19,546 nucleotides of DNA from Oribacterium sp. UBA6992 (GTDB lineage: Bacteria > Bacillota > Clostridia > Lachnospirales > Lachnospiraceae), in the NCBI GenBank assembly GCA_002449915.1, contig DJXY01000021.1, positions 1 through 19,546 on the forward strand. Direction: 5' to 3'. The notes beneath the pieces are model-generated. The model was not told the DNA's origin and searched no databases. It saw only the letters and a list, made by a program, of their open reading frames with translations. Made by a program: the position numbers and the translations under genes. Shown here in pieces: positions 1 to 7,336 of this stretch; the first letter of the stretch is position 1, and every line of letters begins with the position of its first letter.

Positions 1-20
1 TCCAACTGAGCTACGCAGAC
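1..20 (-). tRNA. tRNA 5' end, truncated by the window edge
   Basis: Read on the minus strand from position 20, the sequence is a 7-nt acceptor strand (GTCTGCG), TA, then the D-arm start GCTCAGTTGGA, which is a standard bacterial tRNA 5' end. The anticodon lies outside the window, so the amino acid cannot be assigned. It is downstream of, and on the same strand as, the tRNA-Arg-like half at 232-271, so a tRNA cluster may run off the left edge. Confidence 0.8.
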
Positions 21-231
21 ATATTCAATTTTTGGCTTATTTCCGGGCTTTTTGAGCCCTCCGGAGCCACCCGGTGATGTCTCGTTTCTGTCTAATCAAC
101 CAGCTGCGAGGACATCTATTTTGCAAATATCGACCGACGCCATTTTGGCGTTAGGTGATATTGGCTTCCGTCACAATTCGAACTCCGCACTCGTTTTTTT
201 AAAGACCCCGAGGCGTTAGGTCCCCTCGAAG
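21..231 (-). ncRNA. Candidate structured RNA segment between tRNA-Arg-like half and next tRNA
   Basis: No protein gene is evident here, but the minus strand folds into several ordered helices. They are: GCTTC (232-228) with GAAGC (168-164); CGAGG (228-224) with CCTCG (213-209); a long hairpin at 124-163 whose tip ACGCCA-AAA-TGGCGT (137-151) and base AATATC/GATATT are both perfect; a 9-bp stem 76-84/107-116 with one bulge; and a hairpin at 34-68 containing GGGC/GCCC. The motif CCTAACGCC occurs twice. I do not recognise the family. The length resembles the roughly 200-nt raiA-motif RNAs of Bacillota, but I cannot confirm membership. It could equally be a decayed insertion in a tRNA gene. Confidence 0.4.
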
Positions 232-271
232 CTTAGGAGGCGGACGCTCTATCCAGCTGAGCTACAGAGAC
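232..271 (-). pseudogene. tRNA-Arg(CCU)-like 5' half without a canonical 3' half
   Basis: From 271 downward the minus strand shows acceptor GTCTCTG, TA, D-stem GCTC/GAGC around AGCTGGATA, G, anticodon 5' stem TCCGC and loop CTCCTAA with anticodon CCT. This matches tRNA-Arg(CCU). The expected 3' anticodon strand GCGGA is absent directly after the loop. No normal T-arm followed by CAGAGAC is found before the next tRNA starts at 20. The only weak echo is CGAGACA near 84-78, which could pair with GTCTC at the 5' end. The half may be a broken tRNA, a tRNA interrupted by an unrecognised insertion, or the 5' domain of a chimeric RNA. Confidence 0.5.
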
Positions 272-607
272 ATAATATAGATTTTTATGCAAATGTATCT
301 TAATGTGTCTTACCGAAACATACAATAGCTATCTTACCACACAATCAGAGATTTCGCAAGGAACCTCGCGCTGTCCGATTCTGTCCCAAAAATTTGTCGC
401 GCTTTAAATATCGTTTTTACTTTTAACACACAAAAAGACCGGAGCACTGTACTTTCACTGTGCTCCGGTCTCGTTGTAAAACAGTTCAGTTTTCAGGATT
501 ATATGATGTATCAAATCTCTATCTAATCAAAATCCTCTGATCCCAGACCGGCAGTTTTTCAGACCACCGGTCCCTAGTGGCATTCAGGGAACAATTCCGG
601 AAATGCA
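272..607. other. Intergenic region, no gene seen
   Basis: No convincing reading frame is present. The stretch holds the intrinsic terminator at 432-470 and, next to the hsp20 stop codon, a weaker inverted repeat GACCGG...CCGGTC without a T-run. The 272-430 part is AT-rich and probably carries the promoter for the minus-strand tRNA region, although I could not fix clear -35 and -10 boxes. Confidence 0.6.
432..470 (-). terminator. Intrinsic terminator after the hsp20 pair
   Basis: Perfect 11-bp inverted repeat (437-447 with 460-470) around a 12-nt loop. On the minus strand it is followed by TTTTTG. It lies about 140 nt after the stop of the downstream hsp20 and closes the heat-shock operon. 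Confidence 0.85.
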
Positions 608-1087
608 TCATTCGATCGTAATATACTTATGCTCTTCCTCTTTCCTGGCTTCTGCCTTCTTTGGAATCGAGATCTTCAGAACACCATTTTCAAATCCGGC
701 CTTGACCTCATCCTCTGTGACATCACTGCCAACATAGAAGGATCTCTGCATAGCACCGGCATAGCGCTCCTGACGAATCATCTTACCTTCCTTGCTCTTC
801 TCATCCTTATCCAAACTCTTTTCAGCTGAAATTGTAAGATAACCATCCTTCAGTTCCAGCTTTACATCGTCCTTCTTCATGCCAGGCAGATCTACTGCAA
901 GCTCATAGCTGTTATCTGTTTCTCTGACATCCGTCTTCATCAGGTTCTTGGCATGTCTGCCAAACAACGGATTTCTCTGACCAAAGAAACGATTTCCCGC
1001 CTTTGCAAGCGCACGCTCGTCTCTGTCAAAATCATCAAAAACATCATCCATCAAATCATTCTCACCAAATACACTAGGCATAAACAT
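608..1087 (-). CDS. Hsp20/alpha-crystallin family small heat-shock protein (second of two)
   Basis: 159-aa ATP-independent holdase chaperone of the small heat-shock family, which binds unfolding proteins in the cytoplasm as large oligomers. A variable, acidic and Phe-rich N-terminus (about 1-48) precedes the alpha-crystallin domain (about 50-145). Family landmarks are MKTDVRETDNSYELAVDLPG, then MKKDDVKLELKDGYLTI, the ERYAGAMQRSFYV strand and the hallmark ENGVLKISIPK. The C-terminal ITIE fits the I-x-I motif that docks onto neighbouring subunits. The ATG start is supported by AGGAGG 8 nt upstream. The protein is clearly paralogous to the gene at 1282-1728, sharing the MPSVFGEN N-terminus. It probably shares the CIRCE-controlled promoter of that gene, since no good promoter is visible in the 194-nt gap. 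Confidence 0.95.
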   Translation of the reverse strand: MFMPSVFGENDLMDDVFDDFDRDERALAKAGNRFFGQRNPLFGRHAKNLMKTDVRETDNSYELAVDLPGMKKDDVKLELKDGYLTISAEKSLDKDEKSKEGKMIRQERYAGAMQRSFYVGSDVTEDEVKAGFENGVLKISIPKKAEARKEEEHKYITIE

Positions 1088-1281
1088 AAAACTTACCTCC
1101 TTATATATGGCTCGCTCAGGATGTTGGTTCTGAACCGTCGTTACTAAAATTTATGTAAACTACCTTACCCTCGTGCGGATCGCCCCGGGCTGTTCATCTC
1201 GCCCGGAACCCGGGCACTTATGTATGACCCGCGGCAGAAGCATTCGCCGAGTAAGCTCAGGCGAATGCTTCCGACGCCTCA
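1088..1281 (-). other. Gap between hsp20 paralogues with a 12-bp hairpin
   Basis: Eleven nucleotides after the stop codon of the upstream hsp20 there is a perfect 12-bp inverted repeat (1237-1248 with 1260-1271, 11-nt loop). Neither flank has a T-run, so it is not a classical terminator. It could be an mRNA processing or stabilising hairpin, or a partial attenuator between the two genes. A GC-rich repeat CCGGGC/GCCCGG (1185-1206) and a short palindrome GGTTCTGAACC (1126-1136) are also present. Confidence 0.55.
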
Positions 1282-1728
1282 TTATCCCTCAATCGCGATG
1301 GTCTTCTTTTCCGGAATCTGCTGCTTTGCTTCCTTCTTAGGGATCGCTATGGTAAGCACACCATCAACGAACCTTGCGTGAATGTCCTCTTCCTTGAGAT
1401 CATCGCCAACATAGAAGCTTCTCTGCATGGATCCGGAGTAACGCTCCTGTCTGACCATCTTGCCATTCTTATCCTTCTCATCCTTGTTTTCATTATGGGC
1501 AGCCTGAATGGTAAGGTAGCCATCCTTAAGCTCCAGCTTCAGGTCCTCTTTCTTGTAGCCCGGAAGCTCAACATTCATTTCATAATCCTTATCGTTTTCC
1601 TTGATATCGGTTTTCATGAGGCCTGCTGCATTCTGTCTATATCTGTATGCAGGCTGATAATCAAACCAGTCATCATTAAAGAAATCATCCAAAAGATTCT
1701 CACCAAATACACTAGGCATATACATCAT
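1282..1728 (-). CDS. Hsp20/alpha-crystallin family small heat-shock protein (first of two)
   Basis: 148-aa small heat-shock chaperone. The N-terminus (about 1-38, MMYMPSVFGENLLDDFFNDD) is acidic and aromatic. The alpha-crystallin domain covers about 40-140, with MKTDIKENDKDYEMNVELPG, the KDGYLTI strand, ERYSGSMQRSFYVGDD and the signature VDGVLTIAIPK. The C-terminal TIAIEG supplies an I-x-I type motif. The start has AGGAGG 9 nt upstream; a second in-frame ATG directly follows. This gene is promoter-proximal, with a consensus sigma-A promoter and CIRCE operator at 1819-1860, so HrcA repression with release on heat stress is expected. The tandem arrangement with the similar 608-1087 gene points to a duplication whose products may form mixed oligomers. 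Confidence 0.95.
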   Translation of the reverse strand: MMYMPSVFGENLLDDFFNDDWFDYQPAYRYRQNAAGLMKTDIKENDKDYEMNVELPGYKKEDLKLELKDGYLTIQAAHNENKDEKDKNGKMVRQERYSGSMQRSFYVGDDLKEEDIHARFVDGVLTIAIPKKEAKQQIPEKKTIAIEG

Positions 1729-1818
1729 AATTCATAACCTCCTGCTATCTATTGGAAATCAGGTTCTCCGGAGCTCCCGCTCCTTTGTACCTCATCTCTT
1801 TTTCTCTTTACACCTCGT

Positions 1819-1846
1819 ATTATAGTCACTTTGTTAGCAATGTCAA
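1819..1846 (-). promoter_or_regulatory. Sigma-A promoter of the hsp20 pair
   Basis: On the minus strand a perfect -35 TTGACA (1841-1846) and a perfect -10 TATAAT (1819-1824) are separated by 16 nt. The -35 lies inside the CIRCE element. Predicted transcription starts about 85 nt before the first hsp20 start codon. Confidence 0.85.
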
Positions 1847-1860
1847 GCGTTGAGTGCTAA
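1834..1860 (-). promoter_or_regulatory. CIRCE element (HrcA operator)
   Basis: Minus-strand TTAGCACTC, 9-nt spacer, CATTGCTAA, compared with the CIRCE consensus TTAGCACTC-N9-GAGTGCTAA. One arm is perfect; the other keeps only TTAGCA (plus-strand reading TTAGCAATG). It covers the -35 box, so HrcA binding would block RNA polymerase. hrcA itself is not in the window. Confidence 0.85.
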
Positions 1861-1894
1861 ATAAATTGTGAACAATGTGTGACGTTTTAAAGTG

Positions 1895-1943
1895 CAAAAA
1901 AAGCATCTGATGCTGTCTCAAGGAAAAAGCAACATCAGATGCT
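1895..1943 (-). terminator. Intrinsic terminator of feoAB
   Basis: Inverted repeat AGCATCTGATG (1902-1912) with CATCAGATGCT (1933-1943), extended by a few further pairs, and followed on the minus strand by a run of seven T. It lies about 95 nt past the feoAB stop codon and insulates the hsp20 promoter from iron-transport transcription. Confidence 0.85.
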
Positions 1944-2036
1944 ATGTTTATAAATCCCTAAAAGCCCTATGACAAAGTCTCATCAAAAAGCCTTGCAAAA
2001 GTTTTTATGAAAGAACTTTATGCGAGTCTAGCGCAA

Positions 2037-4418
2037 TCAGACAAGAAGCATGCCCACCTGGTAAACGATGACGCCGCAGAGCCAGGCAATGGCACACTGC
2101 AAAACTACAACGCCGATCGCCCATTTTCTGCCGAGCTCACGATGAATGGACGCAATGGCAGCTACACACGGTGTATAAAGCAGGCAGAATACCAGCAGTG
2201 CGGCAGCAGACACAGTAGTGAGTACTGCATGCAATGCCGCGTCAGAGCCAAACAGAATCTGTAGTGTCGATACAACGCTTTCCTTTGCCATAAATCCGGT
2301 AATGAGTGCGGATGTAATCTTCCAGTTGGAAAATCCCATCGGCGCAAAAACCGGAGAGATCCATCCGGCAATGATCGCAAGGATGCTTCGTCCGGAATCC
2401 GTTACCATGTTAAGCCCGAAGTCAAAGGTCTGTAAAAACCAGACGACGATGGTTGCCAGCGTGATGATGGTAAAGGCACGGCTGATAAAGTCCTTTGCCT
2501 TCTCCCATAAAAGCTGCATGACGTTTTTAAATCCCGGCATTCTGTAGTTTGGAAGCTCCATAACAAACGGCACTGCCTCGCCCTTAAAGACGGTACACTG
2601 ACTGATCTTGGCAACAATCACTCCTACAAGGATCCCTGTGAAATACAGCAGTACCATAATCAGTGCGCCCCTCCCGGGGAAAAACGCTGCTGTAAAAAAT
2701 CCGTAGATCGGAAGCTTGGCAGAGCAGCTCATAAACGGGATCAGCATAATGGTCATCTTCCGGTCCCGTTCCGAGGGAAGCGTCCGGGAAGACATGACCG
2801 CCGGTACGGAACAGCCAAATCCGACGAGCATTGGTACAATACTTCGACCCGAGAGTCCGATCTTACGAAGCAGCTTATCCATGACGAATGCGATCCTCGC
2901 CATGTATCCCGTATCCTCCAGAAGTGAGAGGAAAAAGAACAATGTCACAACAATCGGAAGGAAGCTGAGTACGGAGCCGACACCTGTAAAGATACCATCA
3001 ATCAGCAGGGAATGAAGTGCCGGACTGGTACCAAGCGCCGTGAGTCCCTGATCCGCAAGCTTTGTAAGCGCGTCTACGCCTTGTGCCAGCAGATCCTGCA
3101 AAAACGCGCCGATGACATTGAAGGTGAGCCAGAACACAATGCCCATAATCAGGATAAACATAGGAATCGCGGTATATTTACCTGTAAGCAGGCGGTCCAG
3201 TTTTGCGCTTCGGATGGCTTCCTTACTTTCGGTCGGCTTGATCACGGTTTTTTTAACAAGTCTGTCAATGAATGAGAACCGCATATCAGCAATTGCCGCA
3301 TTCCGGTCGAGGCCTCGTTCCTCCTCCATCTGCACAATGATGTGCTCAATCATCTCCTTCTCGTTCTGCGTAAGCTTGAGCGCCTCCATGATATGCTGAT
3401 CACCTTCTACCAGCTTGGTTGCCGCAAAACGGATTGGGATCTCGGCTGCCGCCGCATGGTCTTCAATCAGATGCATGATGGCGTGAATGCAGCGATGCAC
3501 TGCTCCGCCATGATCCTGTTCATCGCAGAAATCCTGTCGTTTCGGTCTCTCCTGGTATTTTGCGACATGAATTGCATGCTCTATCAGCTCACTGACGCCC
3601 TGATTTTTAGCTGCGGAAATCGGGATCACCGGTACTCCGAGATGCTTCTCCATCCGGTTGATCAGCACAGATCCACCATTTCCCTGCATCTCATCCATCA
3701 TGTTGAGTGCAACAACCATAGGGATATTGAGCTCAATCAACTGCATGGTAAGATAGAGATTCCGCTCGATATTGGTCGCATCTACGATATTGATGATGCC
3801 CTTGGGTTTCTCATGCAGAATGTATTCTCTGGAAACAAGCTCCTCACTGGTATAAGGCGACATGGAATAAATGCCCGGCAGATCCGTCACCTCTGTACCC
3901 GGATATCCGCGGATCGCGCCACTCTTACGGTCTACCGTAACTCCTGGGAAATTTCCCACATGCTGGTTGGAACCGGTCAGCTGGTTAAACAGTGTTGTCT
4001 TACCACTGTTCTGATTGCCCGCCAGTGCAAATGTGAGTATTGTTCCTTCCGGGAGTGCATGCTCGGTTGCCTTATCATGAAATCTACCTCCCTCGCCAAG
4101 TCCTGGATGCTCCTCGACCGTCTGTCTTTTTGCATAGCTCTGTTTTTCTTGTATGGATGCCGCATCATCCTCCTCCGCCTTTGCTTCCGCCGCGCTGATC
4201 TGAACTACCTCAATCTGCTGTGCATCCGCAAGCCTTAATGTCAATGCATATCCATGTATCCGAAGCTCCATCGGGTCTCCCATCGGAGCATATTTAATTA
4301 AAGTTGCGACAGCTCCCGGAATCACACCCATATCCAGAAAATGCTGCCTGGGCTCACCCTCGCCGCCTACAGCTGTAATTCGGCAGGACTCGCCGATCTC
4401 CAAGTCTTTAAGTGTCAT
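2037..4418 (-). CDS. feoB: FeoA-FeoB fusion, ferrous iron transporter
   Basis: 793-aa inner-membrane Fe(II) transporter in which the FeoA SH3-like domain (about 1-75, MTLKDLEIGE...) is fused to the FeoB GTPase and permease. After a linker rich in Glu and Ala (about 76-125) the G-protein domain shows G1 GNQNSGKT (134-141), G3 DLPGIYSMSPYTSEE, G4 NMMD and G5 ISAAK. The polytopic part carries two Gate domains (such as MLVGFGCSVPAVMSSRTL) and the C-terminal FeoB segment ending in a TM helix. I chose the ATG at 4418, preceded by GGGGG 6 nt upstream. The frame extends to a GTG at 4517, but those 33 residues are not FeoA-like and overlap a good promoter (4447-4475). No separate feoC is seen. Confidence 0.95.
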   Translation of the reverse strand: MTLKDLEIGESCRITAVGGEGEPRQHFLDMGVIPGAVATLIKYAPMGDPMELRIHGYALTLRLADAQQIEVVQISAAEAKAEEDDAASIQEKQSYAKRQTVEEHPGLGEGGRFHDKATEHALPEGTILTFALAGNQNSGKTTLFNQLTGSNQHVGNFPGVTVDRKSGAIRGYPGTEVTDLPGIYSMSPYTSEELVSREYILHEKPKGIINIVDATNIERNLYLTMQLIELNIPMVVALNMMDEMQGNGGSVLINRMEKHLGVPVIPISAAKNQGVSELIEHAIHVAKYQERPKRQDFCDEQDHGGAVHRCIHAIMHLIEDHAAAAEIPIRFAATKLVEGDQHIMEALKLTQNEKEMIEHIIVQMEEERGLDRNAAIADMRFSFIDRLVKKTVIKPTESKEAIRSAKLDRLLTGKYTAIPMFILIMGIVFWLTFNVIGAFLQDLLAQGVDALTKLADQGLTALGTSPALHSLLIDGIFTGVGSVLSFLPIVVTLFFFLSLLEDTGYMARIAFVMDKLLRKIGLSGRSIVPMLVGFGCSVPAVMSSRTLPSERDRKMTIMLIPFMSCSAKLPIYGFFTAAFFPGRGALIMVLLYFTGILVGVIVAKISQCTVFKGEAVPFVMELPNYRMPGFKNVMQLLWEKAKDFISRAFTIITLATIVVWFLQTFDFGLNMVTDSGRSILAIIAGWISPVFAPMGFSNWKITSALITGFMAKESVVSTLQILFGSDAALHAVLTTVSAAALLVFCLLYTPCVAAIASIHRELGRKWAIGVVVLQCAIAWLCGVIVYQVGMLLV

Positions 4419-4446
4419 GACTTTCCCCCACTTCTTATTCTCGTAA

Positions 4447-4488
4447 ACAATAGCAAGCCAAACTTTGCAAGTCAAAGCCAAACTGCAA
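4447..4488 (-). promoter_or_regulatory. feoAB proximal promoter with direct repeat
   Basis: Minus-strand -35 TTGACT (4470-4475), 17-nt spacer, -10 TATTGT (4447-4452), placed about 29-57 nt before the chosen feoAB start. Two near-identical copies of AGCCAAACT(TT)GCAA on the plus strand (4456-4470 and 4476-4488) are offset by 20 bp and overlap the -35 and spacer. This geometry suits a repressor or activator binding one face of the helix. No classical Fur 19-mer palindrome was recognised. Confidence 0.6.
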
Positions 4489-4569
4489 TCCTGCACAGAC
4501 AATATGTATGAGGTCACGCCTGCTTTTTCCGCTGAATCAACCGGCTATAGACTTTGACTTGTGTCCTGT

Positions 4570-4597
4570 ATTATATACCTGCCTGGCAGGACTTGAA
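4570..4597 (-). promoter_or_regulatory. Candidate distal feoAB promoter with spacer palindrome
   Basis: Minus strand: -10 TATAAT (4570-4575), 16-nt spacer, weak -35 TTCAAG (4592-4597). The spacer holds CCTGCC-N-GGCAGG (4578-4590), a perfect 6-bp inverted repeat that could be an operator. It would give a leader of about 145 nt for feoAB. Confidence 0.45.
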
Positions 4598-4663
4598 CAG
4601 ATATTACTGTCTGAAAGCTCTGAAAATAAAAATAGAGCTATTGCAATGCCGTAACCGCAATTT

Positions 4664-4707
4664 ACAAAAAGGACGTCCGGCGAAACCTGTGTCCGCCAGA
4701 CGTCCTT
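4664..4707 (-). terminator. Intrinsic terminator of leuS
   Basis: AAGGACGTC (4669-4677) pairs with GACGTCCTT (4699-4707), extended by GGCG/CGCC. The minus strand continues TTTTTG. It is about 105 nt after the leuS stop codon. Confidence 0.85.
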
Positions 4708-4748
4708 AGATATCGGTTTGCATGCCATGAAGCAATAACTCTGCTCCC

Positions 4749-4781
4749 ATGGTAAACTTTCCATACCAGAAAGTTTACCAT
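4749..4781. repeat. Perfect 13-bp inverted repeat downstream of leuS
   Basis: ATGGTAAACTTTC (4749-4761) and its exact complement (4769-4781) flank a 7-nt loop, CATACCA. There is no T-run on either strand, so it is unlikely to be an intrinsic terminator. It lies between the leuS stop and the leuS terminator. It could stabilise the mRNA 3' end or be a protein-binding site. Confidence 0.7.
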
Positions 4782-4811
4782 AATGATTTTAGTACAATAA
4801 TTTTGCAAGGA

Positions 4812-7229
4812 TCACTTCACAACAAAATTAAGGATCTTACCCGGAACATAGATCACCTTGACGATGGTCTTGCCCTCCAGGAAGCGGGAAATCACTTCAT
4901 CCTTCTCTGCTGTCTCTACAGCTTCATCTCTTGTGCAGTCTCTCGGCAGATCCACATTGCCTCTGACCTTGCCGTTCACCTGTACACCGATGTTAAGCAC
5001 CGCGTCCTTGGTCTTCTCCTCATCAAATTCCGGCCAGGCGGAAACAGTCAGGAAACCTTCGCCCCCGATCTGCTGCCAGATTTCCTCAGTGAGATGCGGT
5101 GCAAACGGGCTTAAGAGCTTGATAAAAGTTACAAGATCTTCCTTTGTAATAGAGCCTGCCTTGGTAAACTCATTGATCAGAGACATCAGTGCGGCAATTG
5201 CCGTATTAAATTTCATCTTCTCAATGTCTTCGCTTACCTTTTTAATCGTCTTATGTACCGAGGACTCAAGCTTTGGATCCTCCTTGTCTGCGTTTGCAAT
5301 CTCCGTCAGTCCCGCAACACGATCCAGGAATCTCTTACAGCCACGGACACTCTCATCGCTCCATGGTGCTGCTGCCGTGTAATCACTCATAAAGAGCACA
5401 TAGACTCTCAGCGTGTCAGCGCCATACTGGTCCACGATATCCATCGGGTCGATGACATTCCCTTTGGATTTCGACATCTTTTCACCGTCCGGTCCGAGGA
5501 TCAGTCCCTGATAGGTACGCTTGGCATATGGCTCCGGTGTGCCGACCTCGTTGATGTCATAGAGGAATCTGTGCCAGAATCTGGAGTAGAGGAGATGTCG
5601 TGTAACATGCTCCATACCACCGTTGTAATGGTCTACCGGCATCCAGTAATCCAGCTTCCTGCGATCGGCAAAGGCTTTATCATTGTGCGGATCACAGAAA
5701 CGGAGGAAGTACCATGAGGAACCAGCCCACTGCGGCATCGTGTCCGTTTCACGTTTTGCAGGACCGCCGCACTTCGGACATGTACAGTTAACAAAGGAGT
5801 CGATCTTGGCAAGCGGACTCTGTCCATCGGTACCCGGCTCAAAGTTATCAACATCCGGAAGCTCCAGCGGCAGCTCATTCTCCAGCACAGCTACGGTACC
5901 GCACTTCGGGCAGTGAATCAGCGGAATCGGCTCTCCCCAGTAACGCTGACGATTAAATGCCCAGTCCTTCATCTTATACTGCACGCCCTTGTGACCAATG
6001 CCCTGCTCCTTAAGGTACTCAAGCATGCGCGCAATGGAATCCTTTTTATTGGTAAAGCCGTTGAGGAAGCCGGAGTTAATCATTTCGCCGTCGCCTGTGT
6101 AGGCTTCCTTGGAAATGTCTCCGCCCTTGATGACCTGCACGATCTCTACGCCAAATGCCTTGGCAAAGTCATAGTCACGCTGATCATGTGCCGGTACTGC
6201 CATAATAGCACCGGTACCATATCCCATCATGACATAATCTGCGATAAAGACTGGAATCTGCTTGCCGGTGATCGGATTGATGGCAGTAAGACCCTCAACC
6301 TTGACACCAGTTTTATCCTTAACCAGCTGCGTTCTCTCAAACTCGGTCTTTTTAGCGCACTCTGCGCGATACTCTGTAATTTTATCCCAGTTGGAAATCT
6401 GGTCCTTGTACTTATCCAGTACCGGATGCTCCGGAGCCACAACCATAAAGGTAACGCCATACAGTGTATCACAGCGTGTGGTGTAGATTTCCATCTTGTC
6501 ACCTACAGCATGACCATCCTGATCCGCGAGCTGGAAATTAACAAAGGCACCGGTAGACTTGCCGATCCATGCCACCTGCTGCTGCTTGATGCTGTCCGGA
6601 TAGTCAACATGCTCAAGACCCTCCAGCAGCTTATCCGCATACTGGGTGATTCTGAGATACCAGACATCCTTTGGCAGCTGAATGACATCGCTATGACAGA
6701 TATCGCACTTGCCTCCCTGAGAATCCTCGTTAGAGAGCACGACTTTACAATGCGGACAGTAATTTACCAGGGTTTTAGCACGGAAGACAAGTCCATGTTC
6801 AAAAAGCTTAAGGAAGATCCACTGGGTCCACTTGTAATAATCCTTATGAGAGGTTGCAATCTCACGGCTCCAGTCAAAGGAGAAACCAACCTTCTCCATC
6901 TGGTCCTTGAAATGTGCGATATTTTTTTCGGTAATGATATGCGGGTGGGTATTGGTCTTGATTGCGTAGTTCTCCGCAGGCAGACCGAAAGAATCAAAGC
7001 CCATCGGAAAAAGGACATTGTATCCCTGCATTCTCCGCTTACGGGCGATGACCTCCACACTGGAATATGCCTTGATATGGCCTACATGCATGCCGACTCC
7101 GGACGGATACGGGAACTCTACCAGTCCATACCACTTCGGACGCGGGTCAAAATCCACAGCCTTAAAGATACCGGATTTCTCCCACTCAGCCTGCCACTTC
7201 GGTTCAATCTCTTTGAAATTATATTTCAT
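4812..7229 (-). CDS. leuS: Leucyl-tRNA synthetase
   Basis: 805-aa cytoplasmic class I aminoacyl-tRNA synthetase that charges tRNA-Leu. The length matches Bacillus-type LeuS. The HIGH motif appears as HVGH (48-51) and the KMSKS loop is intact (584-588). Cys pairs CPHC...CDIC and CPKC...CPKC suggest zinc-binding insertions. The CP1 editing region includes TTRCDTLYGVTF followed by GYGTGAIMAVPAHDQRD. The C-terminal anticodon-binding and tail regions end in VNGKVRGNVDLPRD and PGKILNFVVK. The ATG has GAGG about 8 nt upstream. A promoter at 7272-7299 leaves only about 35 nt of leader, so there is no T-box. It is a single-gene transcription unit closed by the terminator at 4664-4707. Confidence 0.98.
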   Translation of the reverse strand: MKYNFKEIEPKWQAEWEKSGIFKAVDFDPRPKWYGLVEFPYPSGVGMHVGHIKAYSSVEVIARKRRMQGYNVLFPMGFDSFGLPAENYAIKTNTHPHIITEKNIAHFKDQMEKVGFSFDWSREIATSHKDYYKWTQWIFLKLFEHGLVFRAKTLVNYCPHCKVVLSNEDSQGGKCDICHSDVIQLPKDVWYLRITQYADKLLEGLEHVDYPDSIKQQQVAWIGKSTGAFVNFQLADQDGHAVGDKMEIYTTRCDTLYGVTFMVVAPEHPVLDKYKDQISNWDKITEYRAECAKKTEFERTQLVKDKTGVKVEGLTAINPITGKQIPVFIADYVMMGYGTGAIMAVPAHDQRDYDFAKAFGVEIVQVIKGGDISKEAYTGDGEMINSGFLNGFTNKKDSIARMLEYLKEQGIGHKGVQYKMKDWAFNRQRYWGEPIPLIHCPKCGTVAVLENELPLELPDVDNFEPGTDGQSPLAKIDSFVNCTCPKCGGPAKRETDTMPQWAGSSWYFLRFCDPHNDKAFADRRKLDYWMPVDHYNGGMEHVTRHLLYSRFWHRFLYDINEVGTPEPYAKRTYQGLILGPDGEKMSKSKGNVIDPMDIVDQYGADTLRVYVLFMSDYTAAAPWSDESVRGCKRFLDRVAGLTEIANADKEDPKLESSVHKTIKKVSEDIEKMKFNTAIAALMSLINEFTKAGSITKEDLVTFIKLLSPFAPHLTEEIWQQIGGEGFLTVSAWPEFDEEKTKDAVLNIGVQVNGKVRGNVDLPRDCTRDEAVETAEKDEVISRFLEGKTIVKVIYVPGKILNFVVK

Positions 7230-7271
7230 ATCGATGCCTCGTTTTGCTGAAATCTGTTTTTTTACCGTCTT

Positions 7272-7299
7272 ATTATAGCAGAATAAGTCAAGACGTCAA
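7272..7299 (-). promoter_or_regulatory. leuS promoter
   Basis: Minus-strand -35 TTGACG (7294-7299), 16-nt spacer, perfect -10 TATAAT (7272-7277), about 43 nt before the leuS start codon. Confidence 0.75.
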
Positions 7300-7336
7300 A
7301 GTACAATGTGGAAAGGCAGCGATAACCAGAGGCTAC

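Noticed and set aside
21..271. Group I intron in tRNA-Arg(CCU)
   Set aside because: Bacterial tRNA-Arg(CCU) introns are known, but no 3' exon (GCGGA, T-arm, CAGAGAC) follows, and I see no convincing P7 or guanosine-site sequences or P4-P6 core.
4419..4517. 33-residue N-terminal extension of FeoAB from a GTG start
   Set aside because: The residues are unlike FeoA, the GTG lacks a good SD, and the stretch contains a promoter with 17-nt spacing; the ATG at 4418 is better placed.
4537..4764. 75-codon minus-strand open frame between leuS and feoAB
   Set aside because: It contains the leuS terminator and the candidate distal feo promoter, has no SD and no recognisable features.
5913..7250. Long open frame on the plus strand opposite leuS (445 codons)
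   Set aside because: It is antisense to a highly conserved synthetase, has no family resemblance, and results from codon bias of the real gene.
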